From contig JAYMTF010001587.1 in the NCBI GenBank assembly GCA_036897485.1, forward strand, positions 1 to 22,395: a stretch of DNA of 22,395 nucleotides, given 5' to 3'. Every line of letters begins with the position of its first letter. The stretch's first letter is position 1. Position numbers and translations under genes: made by a program. The notes beneath the pieces were generated by a model. That model did not search any database, was not told the origin of the DNA, and worked only from the letters and a program-made list of their open reading frames with translations. Source of the stretch: Pelargonium nanum. Lineage: Eukaryota > Streptophyta > Magnoliopsida > Geraniales > Geraniaceae. This document shows, piece by piece, positions 1 through 11,412 of this stretch.

Positions 1-852
1 GGCAGATTTAGGTTGCAACTGATATAAAGTTATATCAGTTAACTGATATACATTTTTCTCTTTTTAATATATGTATTTCATTAGACTTATGACCTATTGT
101 ATGAGGTTAGCTTAGCAAAGTGGATGTTAGTCTAGTTTGGTTATTGTCAATATGGAATTTCTGCTCAGTGGTTAAAACCTATGTAGGGCAGTTCTCTCTT
201 TAAGGATTGAGCCTGATAGACTGTTTCATAAAGGGGTAAACCTTTTTATTCTTATTTTGGGTTTATAAGAAAGAATGTTGAAACTGTCAAAGCAGTAAGA
301 GATGACTATAAGCATACACTTGGATCCTCATGTTGGAAGTGCAAAAGAATGTTCCAAAGTTGTATTTTATTATAATCTAATTTATTTAGAGCTCTTATAA
401 AAGGCGAGTCTGTCGTCATTATTACTATGTGAGGGCAGAATTCCAAACTATCTACCATGATATGGCTTGCTTTGCTGGTTTAGTATTTGTTTTTTGAAAC
501 GAATGGAAAAACAAACTAACAAAAAACAGAAACAAAACCAAGCTTCTACACAATCATTTGCTTTATTATATAGCTGTTTGTCATTTGAGGCAATTTTCTG
601 TTTGTCTGTTGATCCTATCTTCTACTCCACCATTGTAGTTAAAGGAACCATTTACTTTAAGTAGAGAGTTATATTCCAATGTATTTATCGTTTGACATCA
701 TGCTCTCCTTGTCCATCTTTACCTATTTTATTTGTTATGTTTTATTTCTTAAGATCATCATGTCAACTTTTGGTGTTTGATATTAGTTATATCATTGTGT
801 AATGTAAATTCATTGTTCTCCTTGAAATTGAAGCATTTTGTACATTTTATAG
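1..852 (+). other. Intron of the glycine-rich membrane protein gene (left end cut by the window)
   Basis: No stretch here translates into anything resembling the family upstream of the exon at 853, and the AG at 851-852 is a good acceptor. I therefore read the whole stretch as the 3' part of an intron. It is AT-rich. It begins with a palindromic cluster at 17-50, described separately. A 65-codon open stretch at 467-664 has no recognisable content. A short exon remnant in the first dozen bases cannot be excluded. Confidence 0.6.
17..50. repeat. Overlapping perfect palindromes
   Basis: The 11-mer AACTGATATAA (17-27) is followed after a 2-nt spacer by its exact reverse complement (30-40). A third copy, AACTGATATA (41-50), then makes 31-50 a second perfect 20-bp palindrome centred on GTTAAC. 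It lies inside an intron. No function is evident. Confidence 0.8.
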
Positions 853-3800
853 GTACGGGGACAAATTCATTTATCTTGCAATGCTGTTTTGAGCTTTGGT
901 CTTGCACATTATGCTTCGTCAGAGTTTGAATTAATGGCAGAAGAGCTTTTGATGAGTGACTCGGTTATCAAGGCAAGCGTCTTTTTTCCTTGTTTAATGA
1001 TCACCTGATGGCCTTTATATGAATTTATTTTTTCACTTGTCAAAGATGAAAAGATCTTTAACTCAATTTCTTTTTAAGTAATTGAATGGATATCTCCCTG
1101 GTGCTGAATTTCTATCCCACCGACATGAAATTCCACCTGTAGTTTCTGAACAGCCTCTCATGCCATGATGACAAGATACCCACTTTTAGCAACTTATACA
1201 GTGAGCCGAAGTACATGAATTTTTCGGGATTTCAAGTCATTTAAAAAAAATGAAAATGACAGGTTTCAAACTAAACTGGGTAAATAAAAAACACAATTTT
1301 ATTGTATCTAAACTATGTGGAGATGCTGTCATGCCGGGTTATTCAAGGAGATCAACTTTTTTTTTGTTACAAATGTGACTGCACACTTGCACTTAGATGT
1401 TCCATTACTGCCTCTTTTACAATGTTCTTTCTGATTGATGCAACCATTTTGATCTGTGTCAAGCTTATTTCTTTTTCCACAAACAATAGTTGCTACCTAA
1501 TTTTTTCCCCTAATGTCAGTGGCTATTATAGTTTATCATATGTTTTACTGATGAACTCATCTTATTTTCTACTTTCAACTTCATTTAGATATATGGTGCT
1601 CTTCGAATGTCTGTCAAAATTCATTTGATGTTAAACTCCAAAGTGCTTATAGATGGTGGTGGTGGTAATGATGAAATTGTTGCAACATCATTGCTTGAGG
1701 CCAGCAATCTAGTGGTTCTCAAGGTATTTCTTCCATTTGTACATCTTTTAAATCATTTTGTAAGTTATGTTGATATTAAGTTTGAATCTGTAACTTATTT
1801 GGATGCCAGGAATCTTCTGTCATACATTCTAATGCAAATCTGGGACTCCATGGTCAAGGGTTTTTAAACTTGACTGGATCAGGAGATGTGATTGAAGCGC
1901 AACGTTTAACTCTATCTTTATTTTACGGCATCAATGTAAGTCCAGGGCAACTTGTCAAGTATATATTGCTTTAGATGTTCTCTTGCAGATCAAATCAAAT
2001 TGTAAATTTAAATCAACTACTTAGCAATGAGATTTTAGGTATGTTGAAAAGGATCAGTGATGGCAAGAGTGTTTAGTGCCATATGCGGCACTATGTCCAA
2101 CCATTAATGTAAAAGTGAAACATAATAAACAACATTTGATAAATGGGCATTAACTGTCATTTAGTCTTAATAATGGGGTAAATAGCTATTAAGTTTAGGA
2201 GTTCAAGAAAATCCTTGCAGATGAAGAGCTATGATATAGTTCTATACCAACCTATGAAATAGACTAGTGTTTAAGTGCATAACTGAATAGCATAGACATG
2301 TTTCAATCAAAGACTTGAAAGACGAGCTAGGTGGATGACACTCCAAGTTTTTTTTTAAATTTTAAACCAACAATTAGCTTGATGATAAGAATTTTTTAGG
2401 CCTTGTGGATCATTATATGCTGTAAAAAATATGCTATGGTTATAGTTATTGTTTGTTACAACCCTTTATCATGCATCCAATGCTGGAAGTGGGCCAGACT
2501 CCCGACCTCTGGAGAAATTCTGTTTGTGATGTAGATTGATTGCATATTAGTTGTGACAATAGTCTCAATGGTCGTCTGTTTGCTTTCATAATTTCTGGTC
2601 ATCTTTTGTAAGTAGAAATGAAAAGAATATGCATGCTACCAACACATGCATTGTTTTTAGACAGTTATAGGTGCACAGTTAAACAATTGTGATATATGTG
2701 TTCATGGAGATAGATTTTCTGCGTATTTATTATTTTATGTAGTTCTGTTTCTTTTGTTTGTGTTTTGGTCCTTGGGCGCTTACATCTGTTTTCCGTATGA
2801 AGCTTGGTCCAGGAGCTGTTCTGCGTGGTCCCTTGAAGAATGCCAGTAACAATGATGTGTAAGTTACGCTTTGTCAGAGCTAAATTTTACTATTGAAATT
2901 ATATTATACCACTGATAACTTATTCTAGTACAGCAATTGTTTACTCAATTACATATTTGTTTTGGATAATGGTAGGACACCAAGGCTGTATTGTGAGCCT
3001 CAGGACTGTCCCATGGAATTACTTCATCCACCTGAAGACTGCAATGTGAATTCATCGTTGTCCTTCACTCTTCAGGTATATATACTTGTCTCGTTCAAGT
3101 TGTACATGATCCACGGTGCTATGGAGGTCTTTGGATTTTCTGTTTCTTTCATAGTTGACTTGGTTTTTGCTGCTACAGATCTGTCGAGTTGAAGATATAC
3201 TTGTTGAAGGCATCATAACAGGATCTGTTGTTCATTTCCACTGGGTCAGGACTGTAGATGTGCACTCATCTGGTGCCATTAGTGCATCTGGGCTGGGTAT
3301 TGTCTTTGCCTCTTATTTCATATATAACTATAGTACTCTACACATTCAACTGCCCAAGTTAAAATGAAGTTATAGTAATAAACTGCTTGCCTTTATCCAG
3401 GCATAGTATTCTAGTGATAGAGCTTCATTCATTTACTGAAGGTGTAAACTTTTGAGCCAGTTTACCTATGCTTTAATGTTGTATAACGTCTTAATTTGGA
3501 TTTGTGTAGGTTGCTCTGGTGGGGTGGGCAGAGGAAAAGTTTTCAACAATGGTCTCAGTGGTGGTGGTGGCCATGGTGGTAAAGGTGGGGATGCGTACTA
3601 TAATGGCAGTTTTATAGAGGGTGGTATTACTTATGGGGATGCAGATTTACCTTGTGAACTCGGTAGTGGTAGTGGAAATGATACATTGGCTGGGGCTACT
3701 TCTGGCGGTGGGATTATCGGTAAGCTTTTGGATAGAGTGAAATGTTCATTTTAATAACATGCAATCATGTAGTCCCAAAGCTAGAATCTTATGGAAAAAT

Positions 3801-6800
3801 TTGTTATCACACTTATATAATAGGTTGAAGAAAATTGATTGGCATCATTCCTCTTATGGCTTAGTCAATTATCCTTTGTTGTGATATTGTCATATGTTAC
3901 CGATGAGCTCTTTTTGCAGAATATATTTCTAAAAAATGGTCAAACTCTTCATTACCTGTTTAAGGATCAAATACTTTTTGTCTATGTAGAGATAGTTAAA
4001 CGCAGTTTGCACATATTCCTAGAACTACTAGAGTGTTGAAGGATGCCAGTGATTCACTTCTACCTTATTTTTATGATCCTTTTGGAACAGAAAATTGAAA
4101 TGCTGTCCATCCAGAAAGTGGCAGTGCAAGCGATTTGAATTTTTATTATTATTTTGCACTGAAATTTGGATAAAAAAGATTTCCCAATTTCATTTGATAC
4201 ATTTTTGCTCCATTTTGATTTGGTAATTACTGCAAACCAACTGCTTATCCAACCTTCCTGGTCTTACTGTGCTTATTTCTCTTTATTATATCGTTGTTCT
4301 TGATAGAGACATGTTCTGTGCATTTTCTTTGTACAGTGATGGGTTCGTTGGAACACCCGTTATCAAGTTTGTCTGTTGACGGTTCACTTAGATCTGATGG
4401 TGAAAGCTTTGGAGAAACTTTTAGAAAAGACGTCATGTCCCGCTCGAGTCTCGGTCCTGTAGGTCCTGGGGGTGGATCTGGTGGTACTATTCTTTTGTTT
4501 GTACAGACATTGGCCCTTCATGATTCTTCAAGTGTCTCAGCCGTTGGAGGACATGGTAGTCCGAATGGTGGTGGAGGTGGAGGTGGTGGAAGGGTTCATT
4601 TTCATTGGTCAGATATACCCATTGGGGATGAATATTTACCAGTTGCGAGTGTGAAAGGAAGCATAGATATTGGGTATGTGTTACCAATACATAACTATTA
4701 TGATCTAATGTGTTTTTTTTTCTTTTTTCTTTTCTGTAGTCTGTACGTTCTAGTTTCATGCAGTTTCCAGTGAATGACTAGATTGTGAGTTAGTCAAATT
4801 GCTTTCTAACTTGTTGCATTTTTTGGTCATCTGTATATTAACTTGTTGGACTGATTACAATCATTGGATCCTCAATTCGCTTGCAAAACTCTAACTTACG
4901 TAATAGGTTTTTTATCCTTTTAGATTGGCTAAATGCTCACTACATGATGTCCATGATTCTTCTCCAGTTAAATTCCCGCCCATGGTTTTTGGCCTTGAGC
5001 TATGCTTTGTTTTTTCCCTGCATATGTGGCATTCTTAATGATATCCAATAATGCTCTTGTTCAGAGAGGTGATCTATTTGAATATTGATTATTTTTCTTT
5101 TCTTTTTCCTTTCCCTAATGGTAGGGGGGGATTTGGTAGAGGAGACGGTCTTTCCGGGGGAAATGGGACTATTACTGGAAAATCTTGCCCTAAAGGGCTG
5201 TATGGTATATTTTGTGAGGTAAGTGTTTAATTTTGTTCTGTCATGTCATCCTTTGGATTTAGATGAAGGCATAAATGGACACATTTTATGATATCTAAAA
5301 TTGATGCATGGTTGATGTAAGCTTACTTGACTTCATTATAGCTTCATCAACTACTTTGTTAACCTTGTGTAAACATACTCTTAGATGTCTCTAAGATTAT
5401 GGTTGGCTAGGCTGTGCAGTTGCTGCTGTTCGAGTAGAACTTTTAAGAAACAGGAGTAGCCTAAACTAAGCCCTAGATAATTTAGATACTCTAATGATAA
5501 CATCCCCAGTTAAGCTGTACCCCATCACACGGTCTTTTGAAAAGCCTGTGCTAAGTAACTCATTAACCTTCTTTTACGGTTGCTTCATTTAGAATATTGT
5601 TCTTCATAACAAGTCAGTGGATGGTTCTTTTAAATTATTTGCTTATAGTGTTGAAAACCTTCCATTGACATGAGGCATATTTTATTGCAGGAATGCCCTG
5701 TTGGCACGTATAAGAATGTCAGTGGATCTGATAGAGCTCTTTGCCATGATTGTCCATCTTTTGAGCTTCCACGCCGGGCTATATATATCACTGTTCGCGG
5801 TACCACTCGAGCTCCCCACCTGTTTCTTCTCTGTGCTACTAGATATCTATTTTGTTGCATCTTAATTTGACATTTGCCTCAAAATATTTCTGTCTAGAAA
5901 CCTGGAGATAGTCATTGGCCTTTGATGGTTATTGTTTTCTTGATGACAGTGGAGAGTAGTACTATACAATATGGCTTGTAAAATTAGATTCATGTTTGTG
6001 ATCTTATTGTGTAAATCTGCTCTAAAATCTCTTTCTAATCCTTTTAACAGGTGGTGTTGCTGAAACTCCATGTCCGTACAAGTGTGTTTCTGACAGATAT
6101 CACATGCCACACTGTCATACCACATTTGAAGAGTTAATATACACTTTTGGTGGGCCATGGTATTTTGGTTTTTCTCTCTTAGGTCTCCTCATCCTTTTAT
6201 CTCTAGTTCTTAGTGTTGCACGGATGAAATATGTTGCTGGAGATGAATTACCAGCTGTTACTCCGGCTCGTCGCGGTTCTCAAATAGATCACTCATTCCC
6301 TTTCCTAGAGTCACTGAATGAGGTCTGTATTTAACGAATTACAAATGTCCTTGAGCTATTAATGTTTCCCCATTCATCTTCTCTCAACAGGCAAACTGAT
6401 ATTCTTACGAAGTGTGCCATTTTATTATCTTCATCCAGGTTTTGGAAACAAATAGAACGGAAGAATCGCAGACTCATGTGCATAGAATGTATTTCATGGG
6501 GCCAAACACTTTCAGTGAGCCTTGGCATCTACCTCACTCTCCTCCAGAACAAGTTATAGAAATTGTGTAAGCACTCTGTCTAGCATGTAATGATTGAAGG
6601 TTAAATGTTTTGCATTCTATTGGTATCGCCTCCAACAGATTCTTCTTTGTATGAAAAACTTTAAAATATAAGGATTTTGTTCATTGCATCTTATTGTAGT
6701 GTTAATGTATTGTTAACAAAATACATCTGATTCACTTGGCAGATATGAGGATGCATTCAATAGATTTGTGGATGAAATTAATGTTTTAGCTGCCTATCAG

Positions 6801-9055
6801 TGGTGGGAAGGATCAATCTACAGCATTCTTTCCATTATTACATATCCACTCGCTTGGGCATGGCTGCAACGACGTCGAAAAAATAAACTTCAACAGCTTC
6901 GTGACTATGTTCGATCAGAATATGACCATGCTTGCTTACGTTCTTGTCGTTCTCGAGCTCTTTATGAAGGGATTAAGGTTCAGTCTTCCACAGAAAATTA
7001 TTCAAATGCTACCTTATTCATTATTAAAAAAACTAAAAAGAAAGAATAGTTGCTTATTAGTGGGCGTATCAGTTGTTATGGCGTTAGTAATGTATTTGTA
7101 ACAAGAGTTAAATGTTTTTGTTTTATACAGTATTTTTGCACTTTTTAGGTGTAGTTTAATCATCAATGAGGGTGCTTTGTATGGTATATTAGACTCTGCA
7201 TCTCACAATACTATTGGTTTTCTGCTTTACCACTTAAATGTTGTTGGGTAGTTCACGCATAACTGCATTGAAAGTATGATTAAGTCAATGGTGGAATTAT
7301 GCTGTTCCTGTTGGCCTGAAATATATAGAGATCAATAGCTTTGACGCTAATATGTCACATGTTAAACTGCAGTTGGCTGCAACATCGGATCTAATGCTTG
7401 CATATGTGGATTTTTACCTTGGTGGAGATGAAAAGAGATCAGATCTTCCTCCCCGTCTTTATCAAAGGTTTCCATTGTCCTTGGTTTTTGGTGGAGATGG
7501 AAGTTACATGGCTCCTTTTTCCCTTCAGAGTGATAACATTCTCACTAGCCTTATGAGTCAGGTACTGTTTATTTGTTTTGAAATAACTGATTGTTTGATT
7601 TTTTTTATGTTCATGTTAATTCTTGAATAGAAGCTTCTATTTTATGTGGAATGAAGTGTTGCTAATTGCTATTTTTTTTTTATGAACCATCAGTCTGTCC
7701 CTCCAACCATTTGGTATCGATTAGTGGCTGGTCTAAATGCTCAGCTGCGGCTGGTTCGTCTTGGACACCTAAAGATAACTTTTGGTCATATTATCGGTTG
7801 GCTTGAAACACATGCGAACCCTACTTTAAGTACATATGGTGTACGTGCCAATCTTGCTTCGTTTCAGCCGACTGCTTCTGGGTATGTCCAGTTTGGACTT
7901 GTAGTATATGCGTCTGAAATTGGAAGTTTGCCTAGATCAATTGAAAGCCTAGACGGATCTTCACTATCTGAACAGCTGTCATGGTAACTATAAACTTCTG
8001 ACTATTTTTGTTGTTATTTTTAGCTGTAGTAAGTGTCGCTTACTTTTTATTTTTGTATTGTTATTTACAGTTTGTACAGTATCCATAGGGAAAATCCACT
8101 GGATCATTTGAGATTTGGTGAAGATCTAATTACAAACAAAAGGTTGTTCGGAGGGATTTTGCACACCAAGAGTTTACGAGGCCTCAAAGAGAAGAGGCCA
8201 ATATATTATCTCTTCTCTTTTATAGTTTATAATACTAAACCTGTCGGTCATCAGGTAATTTAACTGCTTGAAAATTTGTAGTTATTTATATATCTCCTGA
8301 TTGCTGATTAAACATTATGGAGTGGTGTTTGGTATTCTGATTCTTAACATCCATTGCAGGATCTCGTTGGTTTGGTGATCTCAATACTTCTTTTAGGCGA
8401 TTTCAGCCTGGTCTTGCTTACATTGCTGCAAATGTATTCTATATCCTTGTTGGACTTCATCTTAGTTCTGTTTATTCTCCCTCTTGGTTTACTATTGCCA
8501 TTCCCTGCTGGTATCAATGCTTTATTTAGCTATGGACATAGGCGGTCAGCGGGTCTAGCACGTCTTTATGCCCTGTGGAATATCACATCATTGACCAATG
8601 TTGTAAGTCTCTCGCTTTCTAGTTTAAAGAATAAGAAAGTAAAATGACATGCTGCTGTTCACCATTGAGATAACGTCATTCTTGATCCCGTTTCTTTATT
8701 ATATGACAGGTAGTTGCCTTTGTATGTGGATTTATTCATTATAGGACTCACTCAAGCAAAAAGCACTCTAACTTTCAGTCTTGGAATTTTAGCATGTAAG
8801 TCCGCTAAAAGCACTCCATAACCTTATATTCTTGCAGTCTTCATATTGGTTTCACTGTGATCACACTAGTAACCGGAACTCTTCTGCTCGTGTTTGGTGG
8901 CGTGTAGGGATGAAAGTGAGTGGTGGATGCTACCTTCCGGACTGTTGCTTTGTAAAATTATCCAAGCAAGGCTGATAGATCGCCATGTGGCTAACCAGGA
9001 AATTCAAGATCACTCATTGTATAGCAACGACCCAGACGTGTTCTGGCAGTCGTGA
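853..9055 (+). CDS. Glycine-rich multi-pass membrane protein with ephrin-receptor-like cysteine segment (At5g11700 family), 3' part
   Basis: Nineteen phase-consistent exons: 853-972, 1589-1723, 1810-1935, 2803-2858, 2976-3075, 3179-3296, 3510-3719, 4337-4673, 5125-5218, 5691-5799, 6051-6322, 6439-6566, 6743-6977, 7373-7561, 7694-7983, 8071-8254, 8360-8602, 8710-8795 and 8908-9055 (TGA). Together they give 1,059 residues. The first half is glycine-rich, with GGGGHGGKGG near residue 240 and a run of eight Gly near 375. A cysteine-rich segment (about 420-490, CPKGLYGIFCEECP onward) is why homologues are auto-named ephrin type-B receptor; there is no kinase. A membrane helix follows near 504-527, others near 628-645, 905-955 and 975-995, and the protein ends in VFWQS. 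Line-by-line similarity to remembered Arabidopsis At5g11700/At5g47020 is very strong. The biochemical role is unknown; an extracellular N-terminal part with a membrane-embedded C-terminal part is inferred. N-terminal exons lie left of the window. All introns are GT-AG except the first complete one, which is GC-AG. Confidence 0.93.
973..1588 (+). other. GC-AG intron of the glycine-rich protein gene
   Basis: The donor is AAG|GCAAGC and the acceptor TTTAG at 1587-1588. The Lys-to-Ile junction (SDSVIK|IYGALR) matches the remembered family sequence with no extra residues. A GT at 979 would add two codons (Ala-Ser) in frame, but it has a poor donor context. The rest of this 616-bp intron shows nothing recognisable. 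Confidence 0.8.
1936..2802 (+). other. Long intron, nothing recognised
   Basis: This is an 867-bp AT-rich intron with donor GTAAGT at 1936 and acceptor AG at 2801-2802. I saw no coding similarity, terminal inverted repeats or long simple repeats. Confidence 0.7.
3720..4336 (+). other. Long intron, nothing recognised
   Basis: This is a 617-bp intron between the two main glycine-rich exons, with donor GTAAGC and acceptor TACAG. It includes a short TTATTATTATT stretch near 4143 and no other structure I can support. Confidence 0.7.
4674..5690 (+). other. Two introns flanking the small exon at 5125-5218, nothing recognised
   Basis: Intron 4674-5124 (451 bp) starts with GTATGT and carries a long pyrimidine tract near 4710-4738. 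Intron 5219-5690 (472 bp) starts with GTAAGT and ends TTGCAG. Neither shows a gene or repeat I recognise. The 31-codon exon between them (Gly-rich end, then the first cysteines) is described with the gene. Confidence 0.65.
6978..7372 (+). other. Intron, nothing recognised
   Basis: This is a 395-bp intron with a weak donor (AAG|GTTCAG) and acceptor CTGCAG at 7367-7372. The join restores ALYEGIK|LAATSDLML, which matches the family. A short open stretch reads through the donor, but it is intronic. Confidence 0.75.
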
Positions 9056-9862
9056 AGAAGGTATACGATCCATCCAAGTCTTTTGCAACTTTTTTTTTTG
9101 TTTTTTTCTCGCAGGAGGTCCAACCCCCGTTTGGGGTTTCACTCAATTCTTTTTTACTTTCTAATGGTTCGATAGATGTGGTTATTAGTGAGTGCATAGG
9201 ATAGGAGAGTCCTTTAACTTATGTAGCATTTCGCCCTGTTATTTGAAGGTAGAATGTGCAAACTCGATACAGAATTTTCTGACAGAATTATGATTATACT
9301 GCATAGTTGAAGTGAATATGGTGAGTGTTTTGATAGCAGAATTGAGTGGGTTACAATAGAATCATTTGGTTCTTGTGTATTGTAGGGATTAATGCAAATT
9401 GGCACAAGATTTGTTCTTCAGCATAGACCATGAGTGTCATGTTTTATTTTATATGATAATTTTATGTACTTCTAATTCTAAATCTGAGATTGTTAAAGAA
9501 ATGAAAGAGAAGTCAGAGTCTGGATTTAGCAGTGTTGCATGTGTTGAGCTGTTCTTGTTATTATTTATTCAATTTATTCTGAAAAAAGTGGTCTATACTC
9601 TATATTATGTTATTGTCATTATTTATTAATGCTCAACATGTGATTGTTTAATATTTCAAGGATTAGTGCTAAAGTTATGTCAAATTTAATAACATCAAAT
9701 ATAAATTAGACATGGGGGATAATGCTATTTATTTGTGTACCTTGCACACGACTATGCTTGTACATGGCAATGCGGTTTCTAGGTAAAAAAACGCATGTAT
9801 TTTTATTAGACATTTTTTCATCAATTTTGACATGTCGCCACTTTGGCTGGAAAGGTTAGTGG
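9056..9862 (+). other. 3' UTR of the glycine-rich protein gene and intergenic DNA
   Basis: The stretch follows the TGA at 9053-9055. It has T-rich runs at about 9090-9108 and no open reading frame with recognisable content; the 76-codon one at 9399-9629 looks random. The polyadenylation site cannot be placed with confidence. Confidence 0.5.
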
Positions 9863-9878
9863 CAATGGCCCAAATTGC
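9863..9878 (+). repeat. Target-site duplication, left copy
   Basis: CAATGGCCCAAATTGC is identical to 10531-10546. The bases flanking each copy differ on both sides, so the duplication is exactly 16 bp. Confidence 0.93.
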
Positions 9879-10530
9879 TTTTTTTTTTTTTTTTTAAAGG
9901 TGAAATGTGCTAATTTTATTTAAGATTAGGAACTGAGTACAACGATAAGATAAAAAGCGAACCTAAAACAAACAAAACTAAAAACTTAAAACAAACTAGC
10001 AAGTAAAATGTATCAAGCAACTGCATCCCGTTCCTGTGGAACCGCCCAGAGAGAGTGAATAATGTCAAATAAATCAAATCAGGGGCACTGGGAAGACCCT
10101 CTCCCCCGATTTGCTGGGAGACAAACTGTCACCCCCAAACCGAATCGACCAAACCAAAATGAACCAGACTATTTGCTGCTGAATCAGACCACCAACTAGT
10201 CAACCTCGTAACCTGTTCAATCCTATCACGAGGGCCACCATCTCCGTCTTCCACTGCCACTGGTACTCTTTGCGAACCCGGACTGAACTTTGGCATAGCC
10301 GCAATCTCCGATGATGATGTCGATACCCTAAACTTTCCTCTGCCGTTTTCCTAACCACCACTTGTCGAACCCTAGCCGCCACAAACGAAAGCAATCACCG
10401 CCTCCCTAGATCCCCGGATTGTATTATTCTCATGCGAGAGACACGACCACTCCGATACGATAGCTCTAGCCGCCGCCCAAGGAGCCGCAACTGCCGCTCT
10501 TGAGAGATAGAGAAAACCCTACAATCTTAT
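9879..10530 (-). mobile_element. Retroposon (non-LTR machinery product), minus strand, 652 bp
   Basis: The insertion lies between perfect 16-bp direct repeats (9863-9878 and 10531-10546). It begins on the plus strand with 17 T (9879-9895), which is a 3' poly(A) tail on the minus strand. An AATAAA (minus strand, 9915-9920) sits about 20 nt before the tail, as in a polymerase II mRNA. Its 5' end (near 10530) starts with a pyrimidine-rich leader containing an AAACCCTA-type telo-box (plus strand 10512-10521). The 5' half is GC-rich, unlike the surrounding DNA. The longest open stretches on the minus strand are 60-75 codons with no recognised domain. It could be an internally deleted or 5'-truncated LINE, a non-autonomous LINE-driven family, or a processed copy of a cellular transcript. 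I see no tRNA-like A/B boxes supporting a SINE. The perfect target-site duplication suggests a fairly recent insertion. Confidence 0.85.
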
Positions 10531-10546
10531 CAATGGCCCAAATTGC
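10531..10546 (+). repeat. Target-site duplication, right copy
   Basis: This copy is identical to 9863-9878 and marks the 5' end of the minus-strand retroposon. Confidence 0.93.
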
Positions 10547-10973
10547 CTAGTTAAGTGCTATAAAGATTGAATATTAATTAAGAGGCCTTATTTTTAAATC
10601 AAAGAAATTATGCTGTCTATCATACTTCCATATCAAGATAAGTGTTTCAAAATAATTTTTTGTTGGAAGAAAAAGTGTTAGGTAATGTTGTATCTCATCA
10701 ACATGGGTTGTAATAAATTCGAAAGATATTGACAAATCAGTTGTAACTAATGTAGAATAGGAAACTACTCTTTAATTTGTTGCTTTCAACCTCTGATACC
10801 AAGTTGAATATTCTGAATTTTTATATATTGGTATGATTTGTTTGTGTATAAGAGCTTGGCTATTTATAACAATTTTCATTTTAGAGAAGCGAAAGTGGAA
10901 AACACGACTCCAATAAAAAAAGTAACCGTAAATGCCACAAAGCAAAGCAAAATGATTTATTCAGAGGACAAAA

Positions 10974-11016
10974 CCACGTGGTATTTATAATATCAGCATC
11001 AAAAAAGTGACGTGTC
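10974..11016 (+). promoter_or_regulatory. G-box plus ABRE-like motif upstream of GGT
   Basis: CCACGTGG (10974-10981) is a perfect palindromic G-box. TGACGTGTCC (11008-11017) contains a TGACGTG bZIP core overlapping ACGTGTC. They lie about 430 bp upstream of the TATA box. Two ACGT cores within 45 bp are the usual arrangement for bZIP/ABA-responsive promoters, but binding is inference only. Confidence 0.45.
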
Positions 11017-11094
11017 CACTTACACTTTTACTCTACCAATTCTCTTGTTTTCATCCACCTAACCAAAGCAAAACTACACTAATGTGTTTGGCTA

Positions 11095-11275
11095 GTAATC
11101 GTGTTATATTTGTGTCGCACTTTAAAACACACATTCACGACACATCCTCTTACGAATATAATTGTATAATATTTTTAATAACGTGTCAAATATGTTAAAT
11201 TGTATTGTGCCAAATATATTAGATAACGTCGTGCCAAACGTGTTGAATCGTATTTATGTCAATACCACCTATTGA
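11095..11275. repeat. Degraded CGTGTC-rich repeat remnant
   Basis: The stretch repeats variants of CGTGTC/CGTGTT/CGTGCC spaced by AT-rich DNA, for example at 11099, 11115, 11182 and 11231, plus CGACAC at 11136. Such CGTGTCGTGTT strings are common in repetitive DNA of rosid genomes. No ends, inverted repeats or target duplication can be defined here. Confidence 0.3.
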
Positions 11276-11405
11276 ATACTCCAGCACTACGTACAGATTC
11301 TGCATCTAACTTACACAAAGTGGAAATATATATTAGTGGCAGTAGACAAACAAAGGCAAATTCCTGTATAATAAAAAAGTAACCGAATGTTCCTCTGATT
11401 TATAC

Positions 11406-11412
11406 TATAAAA
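11406..11412 (+). promoter_or_regulatory. TATA box of GGT
   Basis: TATAAAA lies 163 bp before the start codon. It would place transcription start near 11437-11445, giving a leader of roughly 125-130 nt ending in CAACAACAACAAACC. Confidence 0.55.

Noticed and set aside
2370-2480. TGATGA-type box suggesting an intronic C/D snoRNA.
   Set aside because: There is no matching CTGA box or terminal stem at the right distance; the same holds for similar motifs near 1150, 1550 and 5942.
4487-4759. A His-rich minus-strand ORF of 90 codons.
   Set aside because: It is the antisense shadow of the glycine-rich exon 4337-4673 (GGT/GGA codons read as His/Pro/Leu).
5630-6158. Antisense ORFs across the cysteine-rich exons.
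   Set aside because: They are shadows of the plus-strand exons and introns, with no recognisable product.
9399-9629. A 76-codon plus-strand ORF downstream of the glycine-rich gene.
   Set aside because: It has random-looking composition, no ATG-context or similarity support, and sits in the expected 3' UTR or intergenic DNA.
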